Of a stretch of DNA of 10,521 bases, positions 1 to 7,374 are shown piece after piece; position 1 is the stretch's first letter; the number at the start of each line of letters is the position of its first letter. The DNA lies in the NCBI GenBank assembly GCA_948946035.1, contig CARBKU010000021.1:1-10521 (forward strand), read 5' to 3'. Under the pieces are notes generated by a model. That model was not told the origin of the DNA. It made no database searches and saw nothing but the letters and a program-made list of their open reading frames with translations. This DNA is from an uncultured Clostridia bacterium (lineage in GTDB: Bacteria; Bacillota; Clostridia; TANB77; CAG-508). The translations under genes were made by a program, and so were the position numbers.

Positions 1-2
1 AT

Positions 3-3000
3 AAAATAAAGTTAATTGCAAATTATTGTTTACTTGAAGATGATGAAAATTATACATATACAAATGAAATTATATTAGAAAATGAAGAATCATCTAATCC
101 AAGTGCTAATATAAATAATGTACAAATATCTAACAAATATCCTGAAAAAGGAGAGAATATTACATTAACATATACAATAGAAACAAATAAAGAAAACCTT
201 GATATAACACACATTAGAGTAAACAACTTAAGATGTATTGCAACAAGAAACATAGATGAGGATGAAAATGTAACATATTCTGTAACTTTAAATGCAGGAG
301 AAACAGCGGGTATAGTAGACTTAAATACTACAGATATTATATTTGAAGATAATACATCAGTTGGTGTAAGAAACCAAGTAAAAATAGATGTTTTAAAACA
401 AAAACCTACTAGTGAAAAATTTACACAAATTGATGATATAGAAAATAAATCAGTTAAATTAACAGCAAATATAGTAGACCCAGATAAAGCATTTATAAGT
501 GGAAAAGCGGAACTTGTAAGAAATAGTGATGAGGAAATAGTTGCAACAAAAGAATTTGATGCAGAACACATTACTTTTGACATTGAAAATATTGAAATAG
601 GAACACAATATACATTAGTTGCAAAAATGACATATGATAGAGATACTAATACAATAGAAGAAGAAATAAACAAAAACTATGTAGAAAATGAAGTATTTAG
701 AAGAAGACCAATACAATTAATTGCAGATTATGAGTTACAAATAAGTAATTTAAAAACATACAATGGAGAAAAAGAAACAAAATATTTTGAAAGAGGTCAA
801 GAAGTAACTGTAAGTTTTGATAGTGCTAATAATACAGAATTTTATCCAGCTTATGCTGTTATAAATGGAAAACAATATGAATTAGAAAAAGTAGAGCAAA
901 ACTATAAAACTAATATACCAGTAGTTTCTACATTTGGACCAAAAACAATTACAATTGAAAAAATAATTTTAAATAACACAAAAGAAATTGAATTAACAGA
1001 AAATAATGAAACACAAGTAGGAATATTAAAGTTAAGACCAACTGTTACAGAATTTGGATATAGTGAAAATGCAGATAATGGAAATATTGATGTAGCATTT
1101 AAAGTAAATGATACAGAAGAAACAATAACTAGTGGAACTATAAAAGTAATAGATGAAAATGGAGTTACAATAAAACAAGAAGAATTAACTCGTAATTCAA
1201 ATGGAATTAGTTTTGAAAAAGGAATTTGTGAAGAATTTGAAATAGAAATACTTGCAAATTACGATTTAGATACAAATCAAGTTACAACTGGAGATAACGA
1301 ATATACAAATCAACAATTACTTAAAGAAGGAATTAATATAAGTGCAGAACGTTTAATTGAAATAAAAGACATAATTGGAGTAAGTCTATATTCAACAGAA
1401 AATCCAACAGCAGAAGTTACTAGCGTAACAGAAGAAAAATTATCAAACTTAGATAATTACATAGTAAAAGTTACATCAAAAGAAATGCCTGTATTCTATG
1501 CTAAAATAAAAAGCTATGAAATAACAGAAGATGGAAATCTAGATTTCGTTTTAGATTATGATAATGTAATTCAATACGAAAATGGCAAAAAACAAAATAA
1601 ACTAAAAGTTACTTATGGTAAATTAAATAATGGAGTAGCTGAAAATAAAAGTATAGAAGCTTTAATTGCAGAAATAAAGGCAAATCCAGATGGAAACTTT
1701 ACACTAACACAAGATTATGATGTATCATATTTAAAAACAACAAGCACATCGCTTATTACATCTGAGTTTAGAGGTACATTAAATGGAAATGGACACAAAA
1801 TATATAATTTAAATAAACCATTATTCGATACACTAGAAAGTGCAACAATTCAAAATCTTGAATTAGAAAAAGTCAATTTACTTGAAGCAACAAGTAGAGG
1901 AAGTATAGCAAGTGTAGCTTCAAATACTAATATAAAAAATGTTCATATTAAAAATTTAAATTTAGTAACAAAAGCAAATGAAATAGGAGGACTTATTGGT
2001 AACTTAACAGCTGGAACTATTGAGGAATGTAGTGTAACAAATTATAATGTAAGTACATCTGGACATATAAGAATTGGTGGTATTGTTGGATACATGGATG
2101 GTGGAACAATTAAGAACTGTTATGTACAAGGTGAAGTGAATTCAACCCAAAGTAAAGATGGTAATGGAATAGGTGGTATTCTTGGGCATGGATTGGCAAC
2201 ACAAATTACTATTGAAAATTGTATTACTAAAATAAATTATGTATGGACAGGTGGAGGACGTAGACTTAATGGTGCTATAATAGGATTAACAGCAGATTCA
2301 ACAGCAATATTAAAAAATAATGTAAGTTTATCAACTGGTACAGGAATTTATAAAGTGTGTGGCTCATCTATCAACAGAACTTCTATTAACAACTATGAGT
2401 TAGAAGAATCTGAGCTAACATCAAATGCTACAGGAGAAATAGTAAAAACAACATCAAAAGATAATATTACAAAAGAATTCTTTAAAGATAGTGCAAACTT
2501 TGATGAAAATATTTGGGATTTAGAAGGTGCATCTTATGAACATTTACCAACATTAAAAGGAAATAAACAACAAGAAGATGAAGCAGAAAACAATGGAGAA
2601 AAAATAGATACAAATTTATATATTCCAGAATATGACAGAATAAAAAATACTCCAGGATTTAATTCAGATAAGTTAATAGCATATCATAATATACAAAAAT
2701 TAATGCCATATTATGATGCAAAATATATGGTATTAGATAGTACTAGTATATCAAATACACATTTATTAAATACAAAAACTATAAAACATATACTACCATT
2801 TTCAGAAAATAAACTTGTAACATATTTAACATCAAAAGCTTATAATGGAATTACAAAAATAAAAGTTATATTTACTGATTATACTGTACAAGAATATGAA
2901 GTAAACTTTGAAAAACTTATGGGAAGTATTGCTATATATAAAATCCCAGAATTAAATTTAAGTTATGCATTTGGAAATCACATCATAAATGAAGATTCAG

Positions 3001-6000
3001 AAGTTATAAATAAACTAGCTGATTATATAAAATCATTAGATTATAACACAGTATTAGAACCACTTACTGCTGCAGCAGATAGTAGATTATATAGAGATAA
3101 TTACAATGATGTAATTAAAAATATGGCAGAAGAAATGGCACTTCAAATTTTACAAAATGATGAAAGCAGTATACTTATGTTAAACAATGAGATACTAAAC
3201 AAAAAAATAGAAAAAGAACTAATTGGAACTGAAAAAATAAATAAAATCATTTATGCATATAATTACTATCAACGTTGGTATGGATTTGAAATAGGTGGTG
3301 CAAAAGTATCAGATATTATACTATTTGAAGGTAAAATGTATTCAAACCCAATGACATTTTATAATGTAGTAAATGAAGTATTTGTAGGAAATCTAAATCC
3401 AGGAGGAACAGATGGATTTTATAGTAATTGTCTAAAAAAATATACAGGAAGTTCAACTGTTGGCTATTTCCTAAATTATATAATAGCTAATATTGGTGGA
3501 TATGAAGATGTAAATGACTGGTTTACTGAGTATTTTGGCACTAGAAATATACTAGCTGAAGTTTCAGTAGATCATCTACCGGAAATAGGGTATCGTGGTT
3601 GGTATCAACTTACCAAAAATGCAAGAATGATACTTCCAGTTATTACTTTACCAAATGATTGTGCTTATATGATTTCTGGACCTGCTCATTTACAATTTGG
3701 ACCTTCACAGTTATATCATAAAGATCCTCAGACTGTAGCTGGAAGAACAGAAGTTAAAAACAAAGTAAATAATCATGTTAAACTTGTAAAAAGCCATTTT
3801 TCTACTTTAGCAGATTCATTTGACTATAAAAAATGGAATAACTACTGTATTATGGTCTATGATTGTACAAAAATAATTACAGGTTATAAAAATTCTTATT
3901 TCCCTGGTACAAATATTGTAATATCAACAGGTCCAGTTTATACACAAGGAAAAGTTGGTCTAGAATATCCATTCTTTAAGAATTTTAGTGAAGTTTTAGG
4001 ACTATGGCAACCAGGTGGTAGCTCAGCTGGTGTAGGTAATACTGCTGGATTCTTATGGTTCCAAGCAAGACCAGGACTTACTAATTTTGATACTTGGACA
4101 CACGAATTTGAACACGCTTTATATGATAAAATAATGTTATATCAACGTGGTGCTAGAGTGCAACTTGAAACACTTACAGAAGGTAATGTTCAACAATATG
4201 CTAATTGGAGTGAAAACAACCTTAATCAAGATGTTGGACCATATTACTTTAATACATCTTTCTATTTGAATAAAGAAGGTAATGCGACTCAAAATCTAAC
4301 TCCTGAGAGAATTAATACAAGGGAAAAATTAGAAAATTATTATAAAGGACAACAAAATGCACTAGACTTACTAGATTATATTGAAGGAAAAGCATTTATT
4401 AGATTAACACCAGAACAACAAGCAAAGATTGCAACAAGAATGAATATATCTGCTGGTTGGTCTTCTTGGGGAGGAATTACAGCAGCACAAGCTACTGCTA
4501 TGAATTTAACATCATTAGAAGCTTTATATGATAATAGAATTATGTTAAGACCAAATAATGCTTGGGGAGTAAGTGTAAGAGGCTTATCTGTAATTAATGG
4601 AATTGGTAGCAACGATTATGGATTTGAATCTGTATGGGTAAATCGTTGGTTTATAGGACATTTAGATGGTGGATATGCTGATGCATTCTCTACTAAACGT
4701 AATTTCTTTGAAATGTTAGGTTATGCTGGAGTTGATGGATATGTTACTTATGGTAGCAGAGCATCTGCTAATGACTTAGATGCAATTAAGAAAATTACGA
4801 AAATGGTAACTGGTACTGAAATGGATTGGAAACAATACAAAATGAGTAGATATGCAACAGTTGAAGAAAATATTAATAATAATAAATATATAGATGTTGA
4901 ATATATGATAGACAGATTTACTGAAGCATTAACAAATGATGCTAATAATGGAGATAGAAATATATCTCAAAGAACAAATCTTAGAAAGATATATTATCAT
5001 TACTTAAAGAGTGCTACAAATGACTTTGTGGCTGACCCACTTGGAACAGATGTTGAAATAACACATATAAAAACAGCACAAGAATTAGTAGAAAAAATCA
5101 ATGAACAACCTTATGGTTACTATGTACTAGATAATGACATTGATTTCTCAGAAATGACTACAAATGTAACTCAAACATTTATGGGTAGATTAGAAGGTAA
5201 TGGACATAAAATAATTGGTAATACAATACCTATATTTAATAAAATTAGATATGGTTATGTTGGAAACTTAATTTTGGAAAACACAGACATTCCAAGAAGT
5301 AATACTACTTCAGGAGCTTTAGCTAATAGAATAGAATCTAGTACAGCAGAAAAAATAAATGCTACAGGATTAAAAATGTTCTTTGGTAATAGAAATGATT
5401 TAGCTTTAATTGGTGGAACAGTTAGTAATGTAATTACTAGAGACTGTACAGTAGAGCGTTTGGTTACAAAAATTTCAAACAAAGAAGAATTTATAGAAAA
5501 AGTAAGTGCCGAAACAGGTGGACTATTTGAATTAGCAGAAGACATTGACTTTACAGGATATACAGGAAGTGGTAATGCAGTCATAACAGATATTTTTACA
5601 GGAAAAATAGAAGGAAATGGACATACAATTTCAAATTTAACAAATTTAAGTTTATTTGCAAACTTTAGAGGAACAGTACAAAACTTAAATATTAGTAACT
5701 TTAGTAACACAAGTGTAGGTAGAGGAAATGGAGACTTTGTAACAGCATTTGCACAAGAGACATTTACAGCTACATTTAAAAATATGAAATTTAACAATAT
5801 TACATTGTCAGGAAGAAACAATGTAGCAGTTGTAACAGGAATGGACGGAAGAGATAATGCAAATTCAGTATTTGAAAACATCTCTGTAAAAAATGCAAAT
5901 GTAACAGGAACAGGTGTATATGTATCAACTTTTGCAGGAAGAAAATTTGGAGGAAAAATGAAAGATATATATGTACAAGGAACTCTAAATGTTACTGGTA

Positions 6001-6455
6001 CAGAAAATGGTGGATTAGTAGGTTCAATGCAACAAGGTGGAACAATTGAAAATATAATAACAGATGTGGATATAACAAAAACAAGCAATAATTATAATCC
6101 TGTTGCAAATAGTATATTCAATGCCTCACTTATAGGAAACATATATAATACACCAAAAGTAAATAATAGTATTGCTTTTGGAAATATGACAGGATATACA
6201 GATACTAGTGGAAATAAAATGATTCCATATAAATTTGTAGGAACATCAGAGGAACAAGTAAAAGCATGTCTAAATAACTGCTATGAAGTAACAGAAGAAA
6301 CTGGAGCAAGTCGTGTTAATGATAATACAGCTGGATACTTAGACACTATTTCAAGACAAAACTTAAATAAAGAGTTTTATAAGAATTTAGGATTTGATGA
6401 GACGATTTGGAATTTAGATAATATAAATACTAAAGGATATCCAGAACTAAAATAA
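3..6455 (+). CDS. M26-family zinc metallopeptidase (IgA1-protease/Zmp-like), 5' end outside window
   Basis: The frame is open from the left edge to TAA at 6453-6455, giving 2150 visible residues (numbered here from the codon at position 3). The Met at 627 is internal: it has no ribosome binding site and 208 coding codons precede it. Order: two tandem Ig-like units (about 38-215 and 246-426); an M26 N-terminal segment leading into a beta-helix with GTLNGNGHKI and GLUG repeats such as GGLIG, GGIVG and GGILG (about 549-852); an M26 catalytic region (about 866-1685) with HEFEH at 1367-1371; then two more beta-helix modules (1686-1820, 1821-2150). By analogy with the pneumococcal IgA1 protease, His1367 and His1371 bind zinc, Glu1368 is catalytic and Glu1389 is the likely third ligand. 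The family acts outside the cell on host glycoproteins, classically IgA1; the substrate here is unknown. No C-terminal LPXTG or membrane anchor is seen; streptococcal members carry theirs near the missing N-terminus. A terminator follows 13 bases after the stop. Family is confident; substrate is not. Confidence 0.93.
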   Translation, partial: KIKLIANYCLLEDDENYTYTNEIILENEESSNPSANINNVQISNKYPEKGENITLTYTIETNKENLDITHIRVNNLRCIATRNIDEDENVTYSVTLNAGETAGIVDLNTTDIIFEDNTSVGVRNQVKIDVLKQKPTSEKFTQIDDIENKSVKLTANIVDPDKAFISGKAELVRNSDEEIVATKEFDAEHITFDIENIEIGTQYTLVAKMTYDRDTNTIEEEINKNYVENEVFRRRPIQLIADYELQISNLKTYNGEKETKYFERGQEVTVSFDSANNTEFYPAYAVINGKQYELEKVEQNYKTNIPVVSTFGPKTITIEKIILNNTKEIELTENNETQVGILKLRPTVTEFGYSENADNGNIDVAFKVNDTEETITSGTIKVIDENGVTIKQEELTRNSNGISFEKGICEEFEIEILANYDLDTNQVTTGDNEYTNQQLLKEGINISAERLIEIKDIIGVSLYSTENPTAEVTSVTEEKLSNLDNYIVKVTSKEMPVFYAKIKSYEITEDGNLDFVLDYDNVIQYENGKKQNKLKVTYGKLNNGVAENKSIEALIAEIKANPDGNFTLTQDYDVSYLKTTSTSLITSEFRGTLNGNGHKIYNLNKPLFDTLESATIQNLELEKVNLLEATSRGSIASVASNTNIKNVHIKNLNLVTKANEIGGLIGNLTAGTIEECSVTNYNVSTSGHIRIGGIVGYMDGGTIKNCYVQGEVNSTQSKDGNGIGGILGHGLATQITIENCITKINYVWTGGGRRLNGAIIGLTADSTAILKNNVSLSTGTGIYKVCGSSINRTSINNYELEESELTSNATGEIVKTTSKDNITKEFFKDSANFDENIWDLEGASYEHLPTLKGNKQQEDEAENNGEKIDTNLYIPEYDRIKNTPGFNSDKLIAYHNIQKLMPYYDAKYMVLDSTSISNTHLLNTKTIKHILPFSENKLVTYLTSKAYNGITKIKVIFTDYTVQEYEVNFEKLMGSIAIYKIPELNLSYAFGNHIINEDSEVINKLADYIKSLDYNTVLEPLTAAADSRLYRDNYNDVIKNMAEEMALQILQNDESSILMLNNEILNKKIEKELIGTEKINKIIYAYNYYQRWYGFEIGGAKVSDIILFEGKMYSNPMTFYNVVNEVFVGNLNPGGTDGFYSNCLKKYTGSSTVGYFLNYIIANIGGYEDVNDWFTEYFGTRNILAEVSVDHLPEIGYRGWYQLTKNARMILPVITLPNDCAYMISGPAHLQFGPSQLYHKDPQTVAGRTEVKNKVNNHVKLVKSHFSTLADSFDYKKWNNYCIMVYDCTKIITGYKNSYFPGTNIVISTGPVYTQGKVGLEYPFFKNFSEVLGLWQPGGSSAGVGNTAGFLWFQARPGLTNFDTWTHEFEHALYDKIMLYQRGARVQLETLTEGNVQQYANWSENNLNQDVGPYYFNTSFYLNKEGNATQNLTPERINTREKLENYYKGQQNALDLLDYIEGKAFIRLTPEQQAKIATRMNISAGWSSWGGITAAQATAMNLTSLEALYDNRIMLRPNNAWGVSVRGLSVINGIGSNDYGFESVWVNRWFIGHLDGGYADAFSTKRNFFEMLGYAGVDGYVTYGSRASANDLDAIKKITKMVTGTEMDWKQYKMSRYATVEENINNNKYIDVEYMIDRFTEALTNDANNGDRNISQRTNLRKIYYHYLKSATNDFVADPLGTDVEITHIKTAQELVEKINEQPYGYYVLDNDIDFSEMTTNVTQTFMGRLEGNGHKIIGNTIPIFNKIRYGYVGNLILENTDIPRSNTTSGALANRIESSTAEKINATGLKMFFGNRNDLALIGGTVSNVITRDCTVERLVTKISNKEEFIEKVSAETGGLFELAEDIDFTGYTGSGNAVITDIFTGKIEGNGHTISNLTNLSLFANFRGTVQNLNISNFSNTSVGRGNGDFVTAFAQETFTATFKNMKFNNITLSGRNNVAVVTGMDGRDNANSVFENISVKNANVTGTGVYVSTFAGRKFGGKMKDIYVQGTLNVTGTENGGLVGSMQQGGTIENIITDVDITKTSNNYNPVANSIFNASLIGNIYNTPKVNNSIAFGNMTGYTDTSGNKMIPYKFVGTSEEQVKACLNNCYEVTEETGASRVNDNTAGYLDTISRQNLNKEFYKNLGFDETIWNLDNINTKGYPELK
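114..1280 (+). repeat. Tandem pair of two-domain Ig-like units in the peptidase N-terminal part
   Basis: Two consecutive protein segments (114-647 and 738-1280) share the same layout. The first half of each opens with a similar strand (YPEKGENITLTYTI against YFERGQEVTVSFDS). The second half has matching core positions (SGKAELVRNSDEEIV against SGTIKVIDENGVTI) and ends in KMTYDRDT against ANYDLDT. This looks like an old internal duplication of beta-sandwich stalk domains. Divergence is high, so the boundaries are approximate. Confidence 0.55.
1653..2558 (+). repeat. Beta-helix/GLUG module 1 of the M26 protein
   Basis: The module starts with a segment ending in NPDGNFTLTQDYDVS, passes through GTLNGNGHKI and GLUG repeats, and closes with KEFFKDSANFDENIWDLEG and a HLPTLK end. 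The same opening, the GNGH turn and the closing EFxK..FDE.IW.L...P.LK signature recur after the catalytic domain at 5463-6452. GLUG repeats are typical of M26 N-terminal regions. Confidence 0.8.
5058..5462 (+). repeat. Beta-helix/GLUG module 2 (short) of the M26 protein
   Basis: It opens with ITHIKTAQELVEKINEQP, then YVLDNDIDFSEM, GRLEGNGHKI and one GLUG-like ALIGGTVSNV. It lacks the closing EFxK..FDE.IW signature and runs straight into module 3, so it looks like a shortened copy. Confidence 0.7.
5463..6452 (+). repeat. Beta-helix/GLUG module 3, C-terminal end of the M26 protein
   Basis: It opens with VTKISNKEEFIEKV and LFELAEDIDFTGY, continues with GKIEGNGHTI and GLUG repeats (GGLVGSMQQGGTIENI), and closes with NKEFYKNLGFDETIWNL and GYPELK at the stop codon. 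The end matches the close of module 1, so the protein appears complete at its C-terminus. Confidence 0.75.
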
Positions 6456-6468
6456 TATTATTAATATA

Positions 6469-6510
6469 AAAAGAACTGAATTTAAAACTTTTTCATTCAG
6501 TTCTTTTCTT
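6469..6510 (+). terminator. Intrinsic terminator of the M26 peptidase gene
   Basis: A perfect 12-bp stem, AAAAGAACTGAA at 6469-6480 with TTCAGTTCTTTT at 6496-6507, closes a 15-base loop, and the U-rich run is part of the right arm and its tail. It begins 13 bases after the stop codon. Confidence 0.9.
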
Positions 6511-6655
6511 ATTGTATGTGGTAGGTTATTTAAGGTTGTAGCAGGAAGCAGATGATAAAGATGTAAGTGATGTTTAGAAAAGACATATCAAGAAAAGAAA
6601 AAGTGATGTATATAGACAGTAAAACAAGTAGTCAAATAGAAGAGTTTTTAAATAG
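6511..6655. other. Spacer with a weak 40-codon ORF interrupted by the fold-back element
   Basis: No convincing gene is seen. A short + strand frame from ATG 6570 to TAA 6692 starts MFRKDISRKEKVMY and continues ..SQIEEFLNSEK; its last nine codons lie inside the fold-back element. If the element and one TGAAAAAA copy are removed, the frame rejoins and ends at 6994 (about 49 codons). No good ribosome binding site precedes the ATG, so it may be chance or a gene relic. Confidence 0.25.
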
Positions 6656-6663
6656 TGAAAAAA

Positions 6664-6930
6664 GTTACTTGATAATGCTTTTTTGTGTTTAATATCTTGA
6701 AAATACTGATATATAAATATTTATGCAGTATCGAATGTGATTGAAATGCATTTAAAAATTCTTTGAAATATATGGAGTAATGTTCGCGTCGAGCGTAGCG
6801 AGGACTAAGTGAAAGAGGCTCCATATATTTCATTAGAATTTTTTATGTATGTAATGAACCGAGATACAAAGAAATATTTATATATCAGCATTTTCATAGA
6901 ATAATATTAGTAAAAGTATTATCTAGTAAC
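6664..6930. mobile_element. MITE-like fold-back element with 8-bp target-site duplication
   Basis: The termini are inverted repeats: 6664-6682 (GTTACTTGATAATGCTTTT) and the complement of 6912-6930 (GTTACTAGATAATACTTTT) differ at 2 of 19 positions. TGAAAAAA stands directly outside both ends, at 6656-6663 and 6931-6938, as expected for an 8-bp target duplication. Pairing continues inward across almost the whole element: 17 exact bp at 6706-6722/6872-6888, 9 bp of AAAAATTCT/AGAATTTTT, and 14 bp at 6764-6777/6819-6832. The apex (6778-6818) is locally GC-rich and unlike its surroundings. No transposase is encoded, so it would have to be moved in trans by an unidentified element. Family unknown. 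A structured RNA with no mobility is the main alternative, but the exact direct repeat at the boundaries argues for insertion. Confidence 0.75.
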
Positions 6931-6990
6931 TGAAAAAATAAAAAAATCAAAAAACATATTGCTTTTTATAAAAATATATGTTATTGTAAT

Positions 6991-7019
6991 ATAACAATTA
7001 AATATTTTGTCATTATAAT
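6991..7019 (+). promoter_or_regulatory. Promoter of the lysine-transport operon
   Basis: A perfect -10 TATAAT at 7014-7019 has a 4-of-6 match to the -35 box (ATAACA, 6991-6996) at 17-bp spacing. Transcription would start near 7026, which is the first base of riboswitch helix P1. That agreement supports the assignment. Confidence 0.65.
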
Positions 7020-7025
7020 AATGAT

Positions 7026-7184
7026 GATAGAGGTCGCGATATTTAAGAGTAGAATATTTATTTGAATTAGGCTCTTATGAATATTTAAAAGGAAATATCG
7101 CCGAAGTGGTATTTATAGCCTAAATAAATACTGCTGGGACATTGCAAAATATGTAATGTACTGTCACTTATGTGGAGCGCTATC
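7026..7184 (+). promoter_or_regulatory. Lysine riboswitch (L box) aptamer
   Basis: Conserved core blocks of the lysine riboswitch are present in order: AGAGGTCGCGA (7030 on), GCCGAAGTGG (7100-7109), CTGCTGGGACAT (7131-7142), ACTGTCAC (7160-7167) and TGTGGAGCGCTATC (7171-7184). Helices: P1 GATAG 7026-7030 with CTATC 7180-7184; P2 7036-7044 with 7093-7101, capped by 7045-7049/7072-7076; P3 7109-7115/7125-7131; P4 7139-7143/7155-7159; P5 7165-7167/7172-7174. The L2-L3 kissing loop is visible: TTAGG at 7067-7071 is complementary to CCTAA at 7119-7123. The RNA binds free lysine and, in Firmicutes, usually ends transcription of lysine biosynthesis or uptake genes. Here it sits before an amino-acid ABC importer. 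Confidence 0.95.
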
Positions 7185-7213
7185 TAATATACTAAAATTA
7201 ATTATAAAATAAA

Positions 7214-7254
7214 AAATATTATAGAGAAATTATAAAATTTCAAATATAATATTT
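7214..7254 (+). promoter_or_regulatory. Leader hairpin between aptamer and terminator
   Basis: A 10-bp stem (AAATATTATA 7214-7223 with TATAATATTT 7245-7254) encloses a 6-bp stem (GAAATT 7226-7231 with AATTTC 7236-7241) and a TATA loop. It has no U-tract, so it is not a terminator. It may be a spacer or pause hairpin in the expression platform; its role is not clear. Confidence 0.5.
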
Positions 7255-7279
7255 AATTTATTATAAATAAAAATAGTAT

Positions 7280-7322
7280 GACCGTATATGTTCTATATAA
7301 GCAAAACATATATGGTCTTTTT
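7280..7322 (+). terminator. Riboswitch-controlled intrinsic terminator
   Basis: A 13-bp stem, GACCGTATATGTT at 7280-7292 with AACATATATGGTC at 7305-7317 (one G-U pair), is followed by five Ts. It lies between the aptamer and the first gene, so lysine binding should favour this hairpin and stop transcription. A partial competitor is ATATAC at 7187-7192, complementary to GTATAT at 7284-7289; no longer antiterminator is obvious. Confidence 0.85.
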
Positions 7323-7374
7323 GTATATAGAAAGCAGATAGGCAAAATATCTAAAAAAAGAAGGAGGTACTTTT

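Noticed and set aside
50..673. Long minus-strand open frame (207 codons) opposite the peptidase gene
   Set aside because: It lies wholly opposite coding sequence with clear family matches, is a string of low-complexity Ser/Phe/Val, and has no ribosome binding site: a shadow of AT-rich codons.
5255..6088. Minus-strand open frame of 277 codons opposite the peptidase C-terminal modules
   Set aside because: It is antisense to GLUG repeats, whose repetitive codons keep the opposite frame open; Pro/Phe/Val-rich with no recognisable domain.
6778..6818. GC-rich apex considered as a CRISPR repeat, tRNA or rRNA piece
   Set aside because: It occurs once, has no cloverleaf and no tandem spacing; it is only the loop of the fold-back element.
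6648..6833. Minus-strand 61-codon frame in the fold-back element
   Set aside because: It covers one arm and the apex of the inverted repeat, has no family resemblance and no good start signal.
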